DNA of 64,000 nt from Callaeas wilsoni. Its lineage: Eukaryota > Chordata > Aves > Passeriformes > Callaeidae. The position numbers and the translations under genes were made by a program. Location: contig VWPU01009396.1 in NCBI GenBank assembly GCA_013398955.1, positions 62,001 through 126,000 of the forward strand, in the 5' to 3' direction. Below the pieces are notes generated by a model. That model was not told the DNA's origin. It did not search any database and saw nothing but the letters and a program-made list of their open reading frames with translations. The number at the start of each line of letters is the position of its first letter. Positions within the stretch are counted from its first letter, which is position 1. Below, piece by piece: positions 12,601-27,600 of the stretch.

Positions 12601-15600
12601 TTCTAAAGTTTTTGTGTTTTTGTGGGGGAGATTTTTTAATGCAACTCTGATGGCTNAGACTTCATTCTGTGGGTTGTTTTGTACACAATTATTTTTCTAA
12701 AGTTTTTTAATGCAACTCTGATGGCTTTTTCAGCCATCCTGTTCCTTCCTGCCACTTGAACCCACAATAATTCAACTACAAATAAGCAGAAAAAGCCAAT
12801 TCAACCTGCAAAATTATGCTGGCTCAAAAGCACGAGGGAAAATCATAAAGGAAGTCCAACTGTCAATTAAAAACGACATTGCAAATCAATCACCTTGTGC
12901 CTTGAGAGAAGGACCTGTGTGTGATCTGCAGTCACCACTCCACGGCAGAGGAGTGAGGAACCTCTTTTATTAAAACATGGAAAGAATATCTCAAACTCCT
13001 GCACCAAAACAATTTTATCACCCCACCAGTGCCACTGTGTTCTTCTGGAGAGCCAGGTTCACGCAGCTTACAGAACTAGCATCACCTTGCTCACCAGGAG
13101 AGCCACTGGCACGTCAGCTGCACACAGCCAACAGCAGCTTCCCAGAGAACTGCCTTCTGTTGTCAGGCCAAGCAAGAAGAATAAAAAACCCCCCTGCCAC
13201 TGTCTCAGAAGAAAAATAAATAAGAAGCAATAGCTGCACTGGTTATCTGGGAAAGGCAGCACATTTTCATCCAAGCCTGCTGAAATATCCCAGGGAAGCC
13301 TCAAAGCCTCCAGAGCCTCAAATGCTCTGCCACCAACTCTCCACTTTTCATCATGGAAATAATGGTGCTTTTCCTTCTTAACTGTAGTGAACATATAAAG
13401 AATATTTTTTCATTAGCCTCCATATGGAGGAATCGAAGACTGAGGTTTTATATTCTTTATTTTTCCTATGCAACAAATTTCACTGCATCTATAATTTTGA
13501 CAGATTTTTGCAACACCAAGAGAAAGATGTTGTTATTTCAGAAGGTGTAACACGAATGCTGCAGGTGCTCAGTTACACATTTCCTAACTTTTGTTGAGAC
13601 AAGTGAAACCCCTTACTCATAAATTACTTGGGAATGAAGTATTAGCAATCAGCTTTCAGGGGCTGCTTGTTTACAAATCCAGCTTCTGGATGTCTTTATA
13701 TAATGGAGAATATTTAACTTCTCGCTGAAAACACATTGCTTCCAGCTGATGAGCATTGCAACTGCTGTGTCTGATACCCACATATCAACCAGATTCCTTC
13801 TGAGCAAGTCATAAATCCATTTTTAACACCCTGACAAGTAGGTGACACCATGAAATGTCTCATCATAAACACCATGATCTCAAAAGTTAGAGATTTTAAT
13901 TTATAGCAGCACATTTAAGTCTTGCCAAAAAAAGAAAACCTTCATTCAACCTAATGTGAAAAATAAGTTTTAAGGCAAGAAGGTTTAAGTTGCATCAAGC
14001 TTTCTTTGTAAAAAATACAGACGTGCAAATTGTTTTATGAACTTTCACGGCATTTCTTGCTTTCATGGCATTTTCTTATCACATTTTTCTGATACTATGA
14101 AATCAATATTTATTTGAAAACCTTGGAGCAGTTAACCCTGATACTGGATAAGACACCTTATAAGAATCTTGAATGATTCAAGTAAGACAAATAAGTTAAT
14201 TTTTTGGAGATATACACATATATGTATATACACACATATATGTAAATGAAATTGTGGTAAACATACTTAAGAGCTAAAAATCTGCATTTAAAATAATATT
14301 TTGATCAGAAAACTGAATAACAAGATCCAAATAGATTTGAGGGGTTTTTTTAACAGACATTACTACTATGCCAGCTCAGCCCATCAACATGCAGTTTCTT
14401 TTATTATGGAAATATGCTTGCATAATTGTTTTTCATAAATTCAGACAGACTTGGAGCTAGAGGCACGATATCCTGCCAATGTTCTATTGAAATGTTTTTC
14501 TCTGTGACTACTCCCAAGGACACACGTATATATTCCACATACGGCAGAACTCTGGCCCTCCATGAACTTCAGCAATCTGTAAAAAGTTAGGTCTTAGGTT
14601 TCTTAAAAAAAGAGAAAGTATCTTGTGGGCTAACTGCTAGAAACTGTCAGACTATTATTCTGAAGCCAGCACGCAGAGGATAAAAGTCCAAACCCAGTTG
14701 CTAAGCTGCTCCAGCTACACCATTAATTTCGGAGGGAAGGAGCACCCGGAGTGGCTGCTGGCTGCCTTGGAGCTCCTAGGTACACAGCAACTGCTGCTGG
14801 AGGTTTAAAAATAAACACCAGAAATTGTTAAATACCAGTCTTAGCTGCACTGAGCACACACAGCAAGTGTAGGAAAGCAAGTGAGGGGTCACTGTCTGCA
14901 AGGTAAGTCAGAAAAGGCAAATCTATTCCCCTCCTGGGCTGTGCACGTCAGCTGGGAACAGATTGATCTGTGTGGCTGGAGATAAACCTATCTGCTGCTC
15001 CCTGACCAAAAGGCTGATACCATATCACAGTGACCTGCCAGTATCTCCTTTCATGGCCAAAGCCACCACTTAGTTTACCAAGGAACTCCTATCTGGAGCA
15101 GGAAGCACTAGCTTTGATGTGAAAAGGGGTAAGTGAAATAAATGGGGTTATGATACATTGAGAGTAACAAGCAGGCACTTGCAAAACAGCTCAGTATCTT
15201 TACCTCCAGCTCTCCTGGCTTACACAAACACCTTTCCAAAGGTACAGACCTGGACCAGCCCTCTCCAGGCCGTAAGGAACAGCCCAGCTAGCACCACGAT
15301 GGTGGGCTTCATGGCCCTTCTGAACGTGCAGACAGAAATACTTCACCATCAATAAAAACCTTATCGTTCGTTAACAGTGCACTAATTCCATCTCACCAAA
15401 TTATAAGCCGCCAGAGCGCCTCTTCCCAGGCTGGGCAGGTAAACCTTTGTGCTGCTTCTGAGTTCCCCCAGCCTGCCTCACTTGTCCCCAAAATCACTGT
15501 GCTTGCTTTGAAGAGGGCTGGCTTGGCCTTTTAGCTGAGACCCAACAAAAGATTCTCCCACAAGGAGTTCTGTACCTCTGGTGAAAAGCACAGTTAATTA

Positions 15601-18600
15601 GTTTCTGAAAACTTCTCAGTTTACACAGTAAATGCCTCCTTTCTGCTCTATCAAAACTCGGTGGTGTAAATAATTATTCCATAAAAGCCCCTGGGAAAGA
15701 ATCCAGCTCCTGCACCACTTCAATAAGGCTACAAGACTGATGAGTATCGGTCCTTCCCGTCTTTCAGGTAATGAAAAATGTTTCTGTACAGCTTTCATTA
15801 TCTTTCAAATTCCGGGTTAGCATTCACAGGCATCGTGTGGTTTGGGGGCTCATTGTATGTGTGAGAACTACACTGCAAGCAACATTCATTTACTCCCTCG
15901 AGGGCAAGGTTTGAAAGGCTTGGGGGTCAAATGAATTCATGGTTATTACTGGGTCGAGATTCTGCTTTTAAATTATGGCTCTAATCCTGCAATTTTAGGC
16001 AAAAACCCCAGTGATTAAATATGAGTTTTGCTGCAGAGCAAGTCAGCGGGAGCAGGCTGCCTTTTGGAAAGCCAGGCTGATGTCTGAGCTGTGGTTTGAC
16101 AGAGCCCTGGTGACTCCCCACGGGGGGTGATGTCCCCCCGAGCCCCTCGGCCGCAGCCGCTTCAGAAACCCAGAGTCAGGTTTCCCTCCCCTCACCGAGG
16201 TATTTGTTTCAGAGAATGCTTACTTTGTCTGTGATAACGTGAATTAAAAACATATTTCAGTTTACACAAAACCACGGGGGAATAAAAGCAAAAGGTGCCT
16301 TTTAAAATTCTGCCTGTTAAAGGGACAAAGCTCTGATTAAATTTACAGCTTGGCTGCACATCTCTCAAACAGGTAACAATATCTATTATTGAAAACAGAC
16401 CTTTTGCGAAGTAATAATTTTAGAAGTGTGTGTATTTTGTACTCAGGTACCGGTAAAATCCAGATACCTCCCAATGACAGCTCTCCTGCAGGAGTTGCTC
16501 ACAAGGCTAATCCCTTTGGATGGCTTCATCCCCTCCATGGATGGAGGGAGCTGCCCACTTGGACAAATGAAATCCATGTGCTGCAGACACAGCATCACCC
16601 ACTCGTCATTGACTCACCACTCTGTGTTCTTTTCCTTTGCATCTTTTTTTTTCTATACATTGTTTTATTTTTCACTTGTATATGCGAAAGATTTGCCAAG
16701 AAACATGACCAAGATGACTATTTAAGCATAATATGATATATTTCTATCAGATGTAATACTGACTACACACACCAAATCATTCACAGCAATTCATGATTTG
16801 TGAGAGTCCTGTGAGTTTAATTACTCACAAATGTCAAAGTTACAGAGAGAGAATAATAGATAATCTCCAATATCACCTCAGTAAATGTCATTATTATTGA
16901 ACCAGCATTTGCCATGGTTTTGATTTTTTTTAAATCCTATTTTTGGTATGAGTAAAGGAAAATTATTTTTGTCTATTTTCCATTTTTTGCTTCTGCTTTA
17001 AAGGCTCTGGTTACCATAAATCTAATTGTACAGATCTCAGAATCCTGCAAATTGCTCTAATAGCTTCTCTTCCTACCTCTAAAGATAGAAGTAGGAAACA
17101 GCACATTTTTCTTGTCAGCTCTCTGGATCTTTGTAAAAGCACCTGGCTGTGGCTATTTACCAAATGAGTAACATTCAGGTGGTCCTTGGGACAGAAACAT
17201 TGACTCCCTCTGTACAACAAACGAGCCTAATTCTGTGCCAAGTGCACTTTCTTCCCTTCTGATCACCTTGAAACTCTTTCTCTCAAGCTTAGACTGTCAC
17301 TTGTTTCCACGCACAGGGAAGTGAACACTCCTCGTGAACAGCAGCCAGATTTTGAACACCTTTGAGAGGTGTTTATCATCTCTGCAGGCCTGGCTTTGAA
17401 CCTGCTCCTGCCCATGCCAGGACCCTGGGACCCAGCACCTACTGATGGAGCAATTTTAGACCAAACACCCACTGTATTTATTCAGAACAAAAGCATCCAT
17501 GAGAAGAGAATCCAAAAAATAAAACTTGGCCTGCGCTCACACCTGGCTCTGCCTGAGCTCTGCCACTTCTGCACCCAAGGCTCCCACTGCAGAATGGCTC
17601 TGTATCAGCCTCTGCCAGTTGAACCTAGTCTTCACACGAGCTTTCCACCATTATTTTCTATTTATTTGCTTATTTGTGCCCTATGTCTCCAACTGGACAG
17701 AAAAAGGCCCGAGCCCTGGAGAGCAAAGGACATAGGCTGTGCTCTGGGATTTCTGTCTCCCTCTGCCCCATGACTGCTTCTTCCAAGTGCTGGCTTGGAC
17801 CATTCATTCAGACCCACAGTACTCTTGTGGCTTTCATTTGATACACCAAACTAGAAAAACATGACATTCAAAGGGCTTATAACCAGATTTATTAATAACT
17901 TCACCTGACTGCAGTCACACTCAGCATTAGGGTCATTTACACTGTGATTCAATTCCATTATAATTCATGGGCTTTTATGGCTCGGACAAACACAGACTAT
18001 AGTAATTTGCCATTGAATAATAGAATTAGCTTAATTTAATCATGATTAAAAACATAAATTGCTCATGACAAATAAAATTAAATGCAGAGGAGAGGGGTAA
18101 GAGCTATGCAAGTCACCCCAGTGCATTAAATTCCCACCCCAAGACACCATCACAGTATGAATACTGGGATCTGTCCTCTGGAAACAACCAGTGCAGTTCC
18201 TGGAGCGGGCAGAGCCCTCAAACACCCATGAGCACAAAAGATCCTTCAGAAATATATCCCAGTAAAATGAGTTAGTGGCAGCAATCTACTAAGGGAAAAA
18301 ATCAGAGGTGCTCCCCTGTGAAATCACCAGTATGTAGTGACACAATCTACTTTTTACATTTGCTATTGTACATTGTCTGGCAATTTGTGATCACATACCT
18401 GTGGTTTTTCCATTCCAGAAAGAATGTCTTGAACCCTTTTTGTTTCTGAATCAAATTCTGTAAAATAGAGAATGTGGAAAGAGGAAGAGAAATAAATTAC
18501 CAAAAGTAAACAAAAATTTCAGTCACATCAATAAAAATAGGTGAAGGAGAGAGACAGACATTACCTGCACATGAGCATCAGTTGCCTTGTGAATTGAAGG

Positions 18601-21600
18601 CATGCGGTTACATGGATTAATACCACAAAAAATTAGAAGATAAAAAGGAGGGAATGAAACTTCCAGTAATTTCAGGCATTCAGAAATGTGAGATTGTTTG
18701 TAGAGGTGTCCTCCACAAACAGTGCTATTAGGTGTGATTTGCACTCAGAGGGCAAAACCACCCTGTTTCCAGAACTCGGCTGAGAAAGAAGCCCAGGAGT
18801 TTCTCAGTTACTGCTGACCCTAACCCTGGTTTGCTAACCAAACCCACCCTCCCTCCAGCAGCTGCAGACTGGGCTGTCCACCTGCCCACCAGGGCTCTGC
18901 AGAGGACAACTGTCCTTGTCCCATGCAGGGGAAGCCCAGAGGAGCCACACAGGTGCCTGCCCTGAGCCCCAGCACCCACCCTGCAGCCACCTGTCCTTAA
19001 ACTGGGTAATGCCCAAAGCTCTTTTACTGCCACCTTCCAGCTGCTGAGGCAACAGAGTGATGCCAGGCAAATTCCAGAGCCTGACCAGCAGCAATCCATC
19101 CTCCCTTGTGTCTGGTACAGCAGCTCTTGCAGGGGCTACACAGAGGTACCTACAGGCTGTGAAATGCTCCCCCTAAACCAGAGGGATAACTGTGCAGAAG
19201 GTGCTGCAGAGGCCATCCTCCGAGCAGGGGAATCAGCCTTTCCCCCATCCTCCCCCCCAAAACAATCTTGAGGTAAAACATCAGCTTAGAGTAATGAGGT
19301 GACACAAAGCAGCTTTATTCCTTTTGGACGACAGCACAGAGAGGCCTCACTTTCCACTACAGTATTCTCTAATGGAAAACTAGGAACATATTTTCCTGCT
19401 GGGTTTTTTTTTTTTTAATTTTATTTTTCTTTTTTAAAATGTTAATGCAAAAAGTTTGCTCACCAAAGCAAAAGAACGTATCTCACCTAAAGCAAAATGA
19501 GCCAGACGTACTTGGCACAGGAGGCAAAAAACATTAATAAACAGGTGGGATCAGATCAACAGCTTTCACTAATGATTCCCCCAAAACCTGACCTACTTCT
19601 CGTAGCCCAAGAATGTGTCTTTATTTTTGTCTGTGACCTGCTTTAAAAAAGTAGATCTTCTTTTTAAAAATTCCATGTGCTCGACTGCCAAAAAATAGAA
19701 TTGGCTGAATGTTGACGGCAGAATTCCAGTGTAAATGCCCATCTCTCCCTACAAGAATGCACCTTGGTGTGGAGTGGGAATGATAGATCTCCTGCTGCAC
19801 ACATTCCTGGATTCCTTTTAGTCTCAGCCACTTGGAAAAGAAAGGAGTAGTAATATTTCAGGAGAAGTGGAGGACAGCAAGATTGGTTTTTTCCTACAGC
19901 AGATAACCCTCAGAGTGTATTATAAAGAGCACAAACCAGCAGGATTGAGCCAGAATATGATAACACTGGCTTGAAAATTACATAGATGGACTAAAATGGC
20001 TAAGGAAAAGGCTGAGATGCTGATCCAAGTGAAAATGTCAAAATTTGGGGTGTTTCAGAATTCAGGGTTCCTCTCAGCATCAGTAAAGAAGCTGGACTGT
20101 GCCACAAAAGCCTGGAGCCAGATCTGCACACTGTGGAGATCCTGCAGGCTTATCTTGAAGGGATGCTAATCAGAAGCAGCTTCCGCAGCTCAGAGTGTAA
20201 CAAAAAAGCTGCTACTATTTTATCGAAAGTTTATGGTTATTATGTCACCCCTAATTACAACCCCCAGAAGCTGAGCGTGAATCACTCTCAACCTTAAATC
20301 CCAAACATGTGGACTGAATTTTCTCTCCTCTCTCTGCTTTCTAGCAAGGATGCTCTGTCGCACTGAGCAGGAGAGGAAAACAAAGCCTGAAGCCCAAAGA
20401 AATCTCATTTCCCTCTCCAGTGAAAGGTGATTGCTTTGTACAGTAACTGAGTCCTCTGACCCTCTGCAGGTCAGGGCTGAGGGTTCAAACTGCTCCAGGC
20501 ACAGGAACTGACTCCAAGACTTAAGGGAGGTGGGTATGCCCAGCAAATAAATAATTTAAGTACTTCAAACTTCTCAAAGAAGAGTCCTACTCAGGGAATT
20601 TTTTATATTAGTGTCCCAACTATGGATCTTGTTAACAGAGAGAATGCTCTGGGTACCAGATACAGAAGCCCTGGGTTATTACAGACATGTGGCCATTTAT
20701 GTGGTCAGTATGGACATGTATGTCACCAAGTGTTTATACAGATAAGCCGGAGGTGGAAGAAGATAAGTCTTCTTCAAAGACTTTGGGGAGAGGGGGAGAG
20801 GGAATGGGATACATAGAACAAATAATGCCCTGTGAAAACACAGAAAATATTAAATGAAAGGCAGAAAGCAATAAATATCCACAAGCGATGTCTATAATAG
20901 CATCAGAGAACAGCTCAGGTTGAAAGGAGACCTCAGGAGTGGTTATCAAGAATCACAGTATTTGCAGTATTCCTAATACTTAGTTTCCCATTTCAAGAGC
21001 CATAAAAAAAAAAATCTCAGGCTTCTATGGATGGCTGACTTCCTTTCTGTAATAAACATGATTATTCACAGTCTCCTGAGCTAGACTAAGCTAAGGAGAA
21101 CGAGACCTGTCCCAAATCCCTCCCTCAGTAGGGAAGTTGCTCTGACCTGCCAATCTCTCTCAAGTATCGAGCTCAACATCTTCCTGCCGAGCCAACAAAG
21201 AGCAGGAAGCCTTCTGAAATACAAGAGGATAGAGGAGGAAAGAAACCATCTGATACACCCTATCTGATAACCCAGAGCTGCTGGAAGGCCTTTCCTCCTG
21301 GCCCTCTATTGTTACTCAGCAGCCACCAAGGACTATACTCCAGATTAGCTCACTGGAGCATTTGGGGACAAGGAGCACGAGCACCTGCTGGACACCACAG
21401 AGGCAGTGGTGGAAAAGTGGGGAAGAACAGCAGCAAGAAACGGGCAAGTCTTGATGTAAAACAGGAGATTTCAGGTTCAAAAAAACGACCTAGAACTGCT
21501 CAGGAAAGGCGGTGGGGTGGCTGAGCAGATTCACCTACCTGAGACTAATTGTCCCTGAATAACAGACAGTTGATTTGCATTTCAGTCTTTGTCCCTTCCT

Positions 21601-24600
21601 CTCCCTCAGCTGACTGAGCACTGAGTATGTGACAGGAAGACAGAAAATCTCTGTGTGTTGGGGCTTGCAGGGGCAGGCAGCATGAGCTGCTTTCCTCCGT
21701 TGCCGTCGGGAACAGAAGCTCAGTCACGTCAAGGAGGAGCCCAACACTTCAGGTCATTGTCCCATTTTAACTTTTCCTCTCAACATCTGTTCTCCACATC
21801 TGTCATGGCAAAACTCTTCCTCCTAGGAGGAAGCTGGGGGTGGGGATGAATTCCTTGTGAATGCTCAATGGGGTCCTCTGAGGGACAGCACAAAAATCTG
21901 AGTTACCCTGTTAATCTCACTGTCTGAGAAATATTATAGCACTCTCAAGCTACAGAAATAGGTTCTAATTCCCAGGCTGTGGGTTCTTTGGATCCAATGT
22001 TTCGGATTAATCTTCTTGCCCAGAAAAGCCAGCTGAAAGACCTGGACCACATCTAAGTTTGTATTTCAGTCCTCTCTTTTTTCAGAGTTTTGAATCATAA
22101 ACAAAACTCTATCGATACAACCAGGAGTAAATGCCCCTAAAAACTAAACACTTTCTCAGCAGCTGTTTGGTGCTAACAGGGTTTCAGTGTCAAGTCTTGC
22201 TGAACTAAAGCCTTTTATTCCATGCTTCTGTTAGACCATGCCTATGTTCCTTTCTGCACGTACAGCACAAATATAATTTTCAGACCTTTCCAACCATACT
22301 TTTAAACACCAAGCACAGCTTTAAAAAACAGGGAAAAAAAATGTCAGTTCAAGGTAAGTTTGAAGTTTCCATCAATAGTTTACATGTTTGTATGAACAGC
22401 AGCTGTGTATGTAAATGGTTTGAAATAGCTAAAAGCTCTGAACTAATTAAGATTTTCCCATTGCAAATACACATTTTAGGTTTGTTCTGCATTCTTTCCT
22501 TGGAAGAGAGGAAAAGGTCCAGCTCAAGACTTAGCTTCTGGCCACAGAAAGTATTTACTGTTTCAACAGCCTTTCCATTCCAAGGGAATGACATCAGCAC
22601 TAGCACTTTGCAAACTCTGAGTCTAATTCTCAAGCAGAGCTCCATGCTCACAGATATGCCAGTCATAACATGACATGCTTTCTCAGAATTTGTTCCAGAT
22701 TTATCGGGGCTGTGACCGGCTTTAATGCTGGGAAAGATCTTTCATCAGTCACGTACGGCACAACCTACAGCCCCCGAGAAAACGAACTCTTCAAAACACA
22801 GCCCGGCTCCTTTGTGAGCCGCCTGCCGATGTCAAAGCTGAAGACACCAAGAAGAACACATACAGACTTTCAGGGAATTGCAGAAATATAAGTTAATAAA
22901 CTCCTTGTACAAGAACAAACCTAAAGCCGCAGATGTCACGCAGCAGCTGAGTCACAGGATCAGAGGGGATGGGACACAGTCACCGAGTCCATCCTCCTAC
23001 ACGGAAACGTGATGATCTATACCCAAACCATTTCTCTGAGACAGCTCCCTAGGCCATTTCTTCAAAATAAATGACATCAGATAAATCATCTCCTGCCTCA
23101 TGATCATGGTAATCTCCAAACTCAGCTAGGTGAACTACCACAGCATCTAACTGCTCTCATCACAGGAAGATCATCTCAGCTCTCCCTGCTACATCTGAAA
23201 CTTATTCCTTCTTTCCTGCACGTCTCCCCCAGGCGAGTTCATCATTCCTTTCTTTGTTGCCACCTTTCACATACTTGAAGGAATTTCTTCCTTTAACAAA
23301 ACAAGCTCCATTTCTCCATACCTGTCTTTACCAGACACCACCTGCTGCTGTTCTCTGCCACGTTTTTTAAACTGGTCTCCATCCTTCTGAAGACATGGCA
23401 CAGCCTTGCCCACCGTGTGCCAGCTGGGGCCCTGGCAGCACCAGAACTAAGGATCCATTTACAGAGCTTGCTCAGGAGCTGCCTCTTCTCTTTGTCTACA
23501 GAGTAACTTGACTCTTGGGGTTTGTAATCTCTTATTTCTCCCAGAACTACCACCTAATTAAAAAACCCAGCAGGTTTGAGAACAACTAGCTGCAGTGCAG
23601 TACATGGCTCTTGCCTTGATCAAACTTTTTCTTTGAATGCCATTATGGAGCTCTCCTCCTGTCTTGTCCTCCTCCCCTGACCCATCAAGCACTCCCACCC
23701 CTATCAGAGCCTGATATGGACTATAATTTAATAAGCCTCAATCCTTATTCCATCCTTCAAGCCCTTAATGAAAATATTGAATAAAATTAAACCTAGGACA
23801 AATTCCTGCCTAATCCAGTTTGATGCAGCTTTCCAGTCTGTCAGGGAGGCAGCCCAGGACAGGGCAGGGTCAGGGATAAACTGCCAGGCTACTTCTGGCT
23901 GACAGATGTGACACCGGGAAGGGCAAACCCAGTGTCACACTGAACACACAGTGCTTTAAAAAACTCTACCCAGCACCACTTCCACACTGGGCAGAACAGT
24001 GAGCCCTTCAGAACAAAAAAACTGTGAAAAAAAAAAGTTTATATTCAAAACAGTCAATCACACCATGCTGTACCTATAATACACCAAAGAAGATTATTAA
24101 TTAAGTCTACAAATGCCTGGACACTATTTCTAAATGTTAAATATTTCAAATTTCTGTTCATTACATGAAAGCTAATAAAAACCACCAATGATATAACACA
24201 ACTACAGCTCCCTTGACAAACACAGAGGGATTGATGTTATCCAACTTTAGATACAATTGTTAAAACATGTTCTAATTCTTTAAAAATTGCCCTGCATGAG
24301 TGTATCACAATTTTTCCATTTCTAAGTGCCTTCCCACTGTTGCTATCTGAATTCTCCTGATAATGTGCCTTAATTAATATCTAGGAGCTTTTCCTTCACT
24401 ATTAGTCCTTAAAGACCAAATCATATATAGATAGTGTAAAAAAAATCCAAAACCAAAAAAACCAAAACAAGTCACTCCCCAAATAACTGAAGGCAAATAG
24501 AACAAAACTCCTGTATAAACTCCAGAAAATCACATTTTCAGATCTAAAAATCAGAAAAATCAGATCTCTAGTCATCTTTATTCACTGGGACAATAAAGCA

Positions 24601-27600
24601 AAGGATAACTGAAGTGTTTTGCCTCAACGCCACTGTAATTTAGGCATGAATTTTATCCCATGTCTCAGAGATGCCCTGGCCACAGTCCATATATCTATTG
24701 ACCTGCAAGTTTCACCTTGACTGCCTCAGTATCCTACTGTCTATGGGACAGGATACTCCAAAATACCTGGAGTAAATTCACAGCTCATCCTTCTTTAACC
24801 AAAGGCACTTGCTGTCACATGGATCAGGATCAGATGTGGAAGCATTCAGATGTACACAGGGAAGTCACTTGGGCTAAAAAGTGTTTTAAAAATAAATGTA
24901 AGGGTATCCAATCCTCCCTGCCCCCCATCATTGTTTGGATCTATGTTTTTCATTGAGATGAAGGAAGGAAAATAAGATCAGTAGCAACCTACAAGGGAAA
25001 TAAAAGGCTGGAGGCAAGGGACAAACGGAGGGTAAGTGACATGTTGGGATTGTTTTTCTCTGCTTCTTCACCGCTACTGCTGGAAGAGAGCACAAACAAC
25101 TCCTACTTTACTGGCTGGAGATCTGAGCGAATTCCAGCTGTGAACACGCAGTTGGTCCATTAGAAGGCAGAAAAGGGCTTTCTTAATAAAATACAGCAAC
25201 CCCCCAGCCCCATCACATACATTTGACATCTTGAGCGAGCGCTTTGTACATCTCCCAAAGCAGATAACAGAGGCAGTGCACTGTGGATGGCTGCAGCTGC
25301 CTGGGTTTGAAGGAACACCAAATTAAACAATGACATAACCCACAGAAACAGAGGAAGCCCAAGCTGAATCTGCTGGAACAACAAACCACTTGCACACAGG
25401 ACCTCCTCTTGGAGCGCTCTCTTTTCATCATTTCGCCTTGCTTTAGCTTATTTTCTGTGTCAAAATATTTTTTCTTTTTATTTTCGGCAGCTTCCCTTTT
25501 GCTATTCTATTACAGCAGCTCGCATGCTGTGTGGTGCTGGGCAGACAGTAAAAGCTTTGCAGATAAACAAAGCAGTGTCCACTCCTCCATCTTTTGGTCA
25601 AATATTTGACAAGGAGACTGGAAGTCCCTCCTAAAACTTTCCTGGAGCTCCTGACTCCCATTTTCCAGGTAGAAAGCTGATGTTTTGTTCTCACTACAAA
25701 CTTTGCCAGCAAACACTGATCTTTTCCTAGGAACAATGATGTTCTTCACACTCCTTGGAATTTTGTACAATAGGTGGGATGCATGGAATTTCCTTACCCT
25801 TAATTCCTTCCACTTATTTGCGTGCTGCTTCATGCTTTGTCCCTCTTGTTTCTCCTCGTTTCCTGTGACTGCCTCTCCAGCCTTTGCCACACTCAAGGAT
25901 TGTTCTCCAGGCTGAGGAACTCAATGATCATTCAGGAGGGGATGTAACTTCTGCAAAACTGCCCCTGCTGTCACCAGCACCCTGGGGTGCCCCAGGTGAC
26001 ACGGTCATAAAAAACTCCACGGGTTTCTCCAGCTCAAAGCACAAGCAGGGGATGGTCAGCAGCATGGCTGAGATACCCACGTTTCTTAAAATGTGAAACA
26101 GTGGCTCAAGGGGATGTCTGACACCAGCCATGAAATTACACCATCTGGCATTTACAGAGAGATTTCCTCTCCAAAAGGAAAGGTTCCCTTTATCACAGCC
26201 AGGCAAAGTGGGAGCCTGAGCATCATGAACACACAGTGAAAGGAGGCTCACAACTCCTCCTTGCACTGACAAAAAGCACAAGTCTGACAGCACCAAGAAT
26301 TAGTCTTCTCCTCCCACCTGGGTCACTGACAGCTCCACTGCATCCCACCACAGGCATGGTTTTGTCTCTGTCACTCTTGAGTGTCCCTGCTGGGACAGCC
26401 ACACCAAGTCCTGCTGGGGCAGAGGTCAGTCCTGCACCCTCCACGAACTGAGGTGGAAAGCACAGTCCCTAATGACCACAGAGGGACAAGTGTCCAGTGT
26501 GCCCAGTCTGGCCTCTAAAATCCTGTGTCTGCTGCCCCATGCCAATGAGGAAATACTTTTCTCTGAAATACCATCCCCAGTGTAGGGAGACAATGGCACC
26601 GGTATTGAACACAAAATAAAACTTCTTCTTGAGGTTCAAAACTATGACTATAGGCAATTCTGGCCATAAAAAAACTAGCAAAACAACCTGCAGAACTGCG
26701 TATTTGCACAGAAAAACAATCATACAGCACAGCCAAAACAGACTCCACAGGAGTTCCCAACTTGCTGGGGATTAAACAGAGCACCTCGCCCAAAATTAAC
26801 AACATCCTTGGCACTGAAGCCCGTAAAGACACCGAGTTTGCTACAACAAGAGGAAGGCAGCAGAGCACTTCTCCAGTGCAGAGGCACAGCACTGCCCATC
26901 ATGAACTAAAAAAATTTTAAGAAAATAACCACGGGCCAAATTTTGCTCTCAGTCCCAACTCCTCAGACTTGCTCGAATCAAAGAAGAAATGCCTTCTTTA
27001 GATTTCATGGTGGGCAATGGAAAGTGCTTTGGAATGCTGAGTTTTAGCAATAACCACTATTTCAGTCTCAAGAACAGAGTCAGAGTAAAGCAAGCTATTT
27101 ATCCTCTGTGAGAAAGTAAGCAGGGAAAACTTGCCCTAAAACAGGATAAAAGTAGAAGATGTGTCATCTTTTCACTGTTCTTGATTTAGCATTTACATTA
27201 AAGCAGAAATTTTATTTCTATGCACTACTTACACTATTTGCATGCCTTTAAAAGATGTTAGATTCCACGGGGAAAAAAGTTTGGGTTTGTTTTTTTTTAG
27301 AAATACAACCATTCCAAATCATGGTGCTAGAAAGCCAAAGATTTTTCACGAAGCCTGTACTGGGATTTTTTCAATGGCAGCCTAGTGAGGGGCTGCAGTT
27401 ACAACGTTCTTTGAGTGAAGCCCAACCCAAGCTCTTCTGTTACTAATGTAAATTACTGACCTATTTTTCCAGATGAAAACTATGATACAATGGAATTGCA
27501 ATGACTGGTGGAGGAGATCACAGTAATCCCAGAAACCAAAGAACATTTTTTTTCTTTCCGCTTAGCCCAGGCACCAGAGCTCAGAGATGGGGGAAGGCAA

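Larger units (their letters stand above)
12236..18398 (-). other. FNDC3B: FNDC3B intron, 6163 nt
   Basis: It contains the imperfect tandem duplication with an unresolved base at 12562-12726, a TA/CA-rich simple repeat at 14210-14244, and a perfect GC hairpin at 16121-16140 in a short CpG-containing patch (about 16100-16200). The remainder is AT-rich sequence with nothing recognised. Confidence 0.93.

Noticed and set aside
12500..12700. 66-codon plus-strand frame with internal repeats of LFxTQLF
   Set aside because: The repeat arises from the imperfect DNA duplication and includes the undetermined base. It is not a repeat protein.
20888..20950. Stretch 'cagctcaggttgaaaggaga' followed by cctcaggag, like a CR1 tail
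   Set aside because: Only about 30 nt are compatible and the diagnostic 'atctagtccaac' block does not follow.
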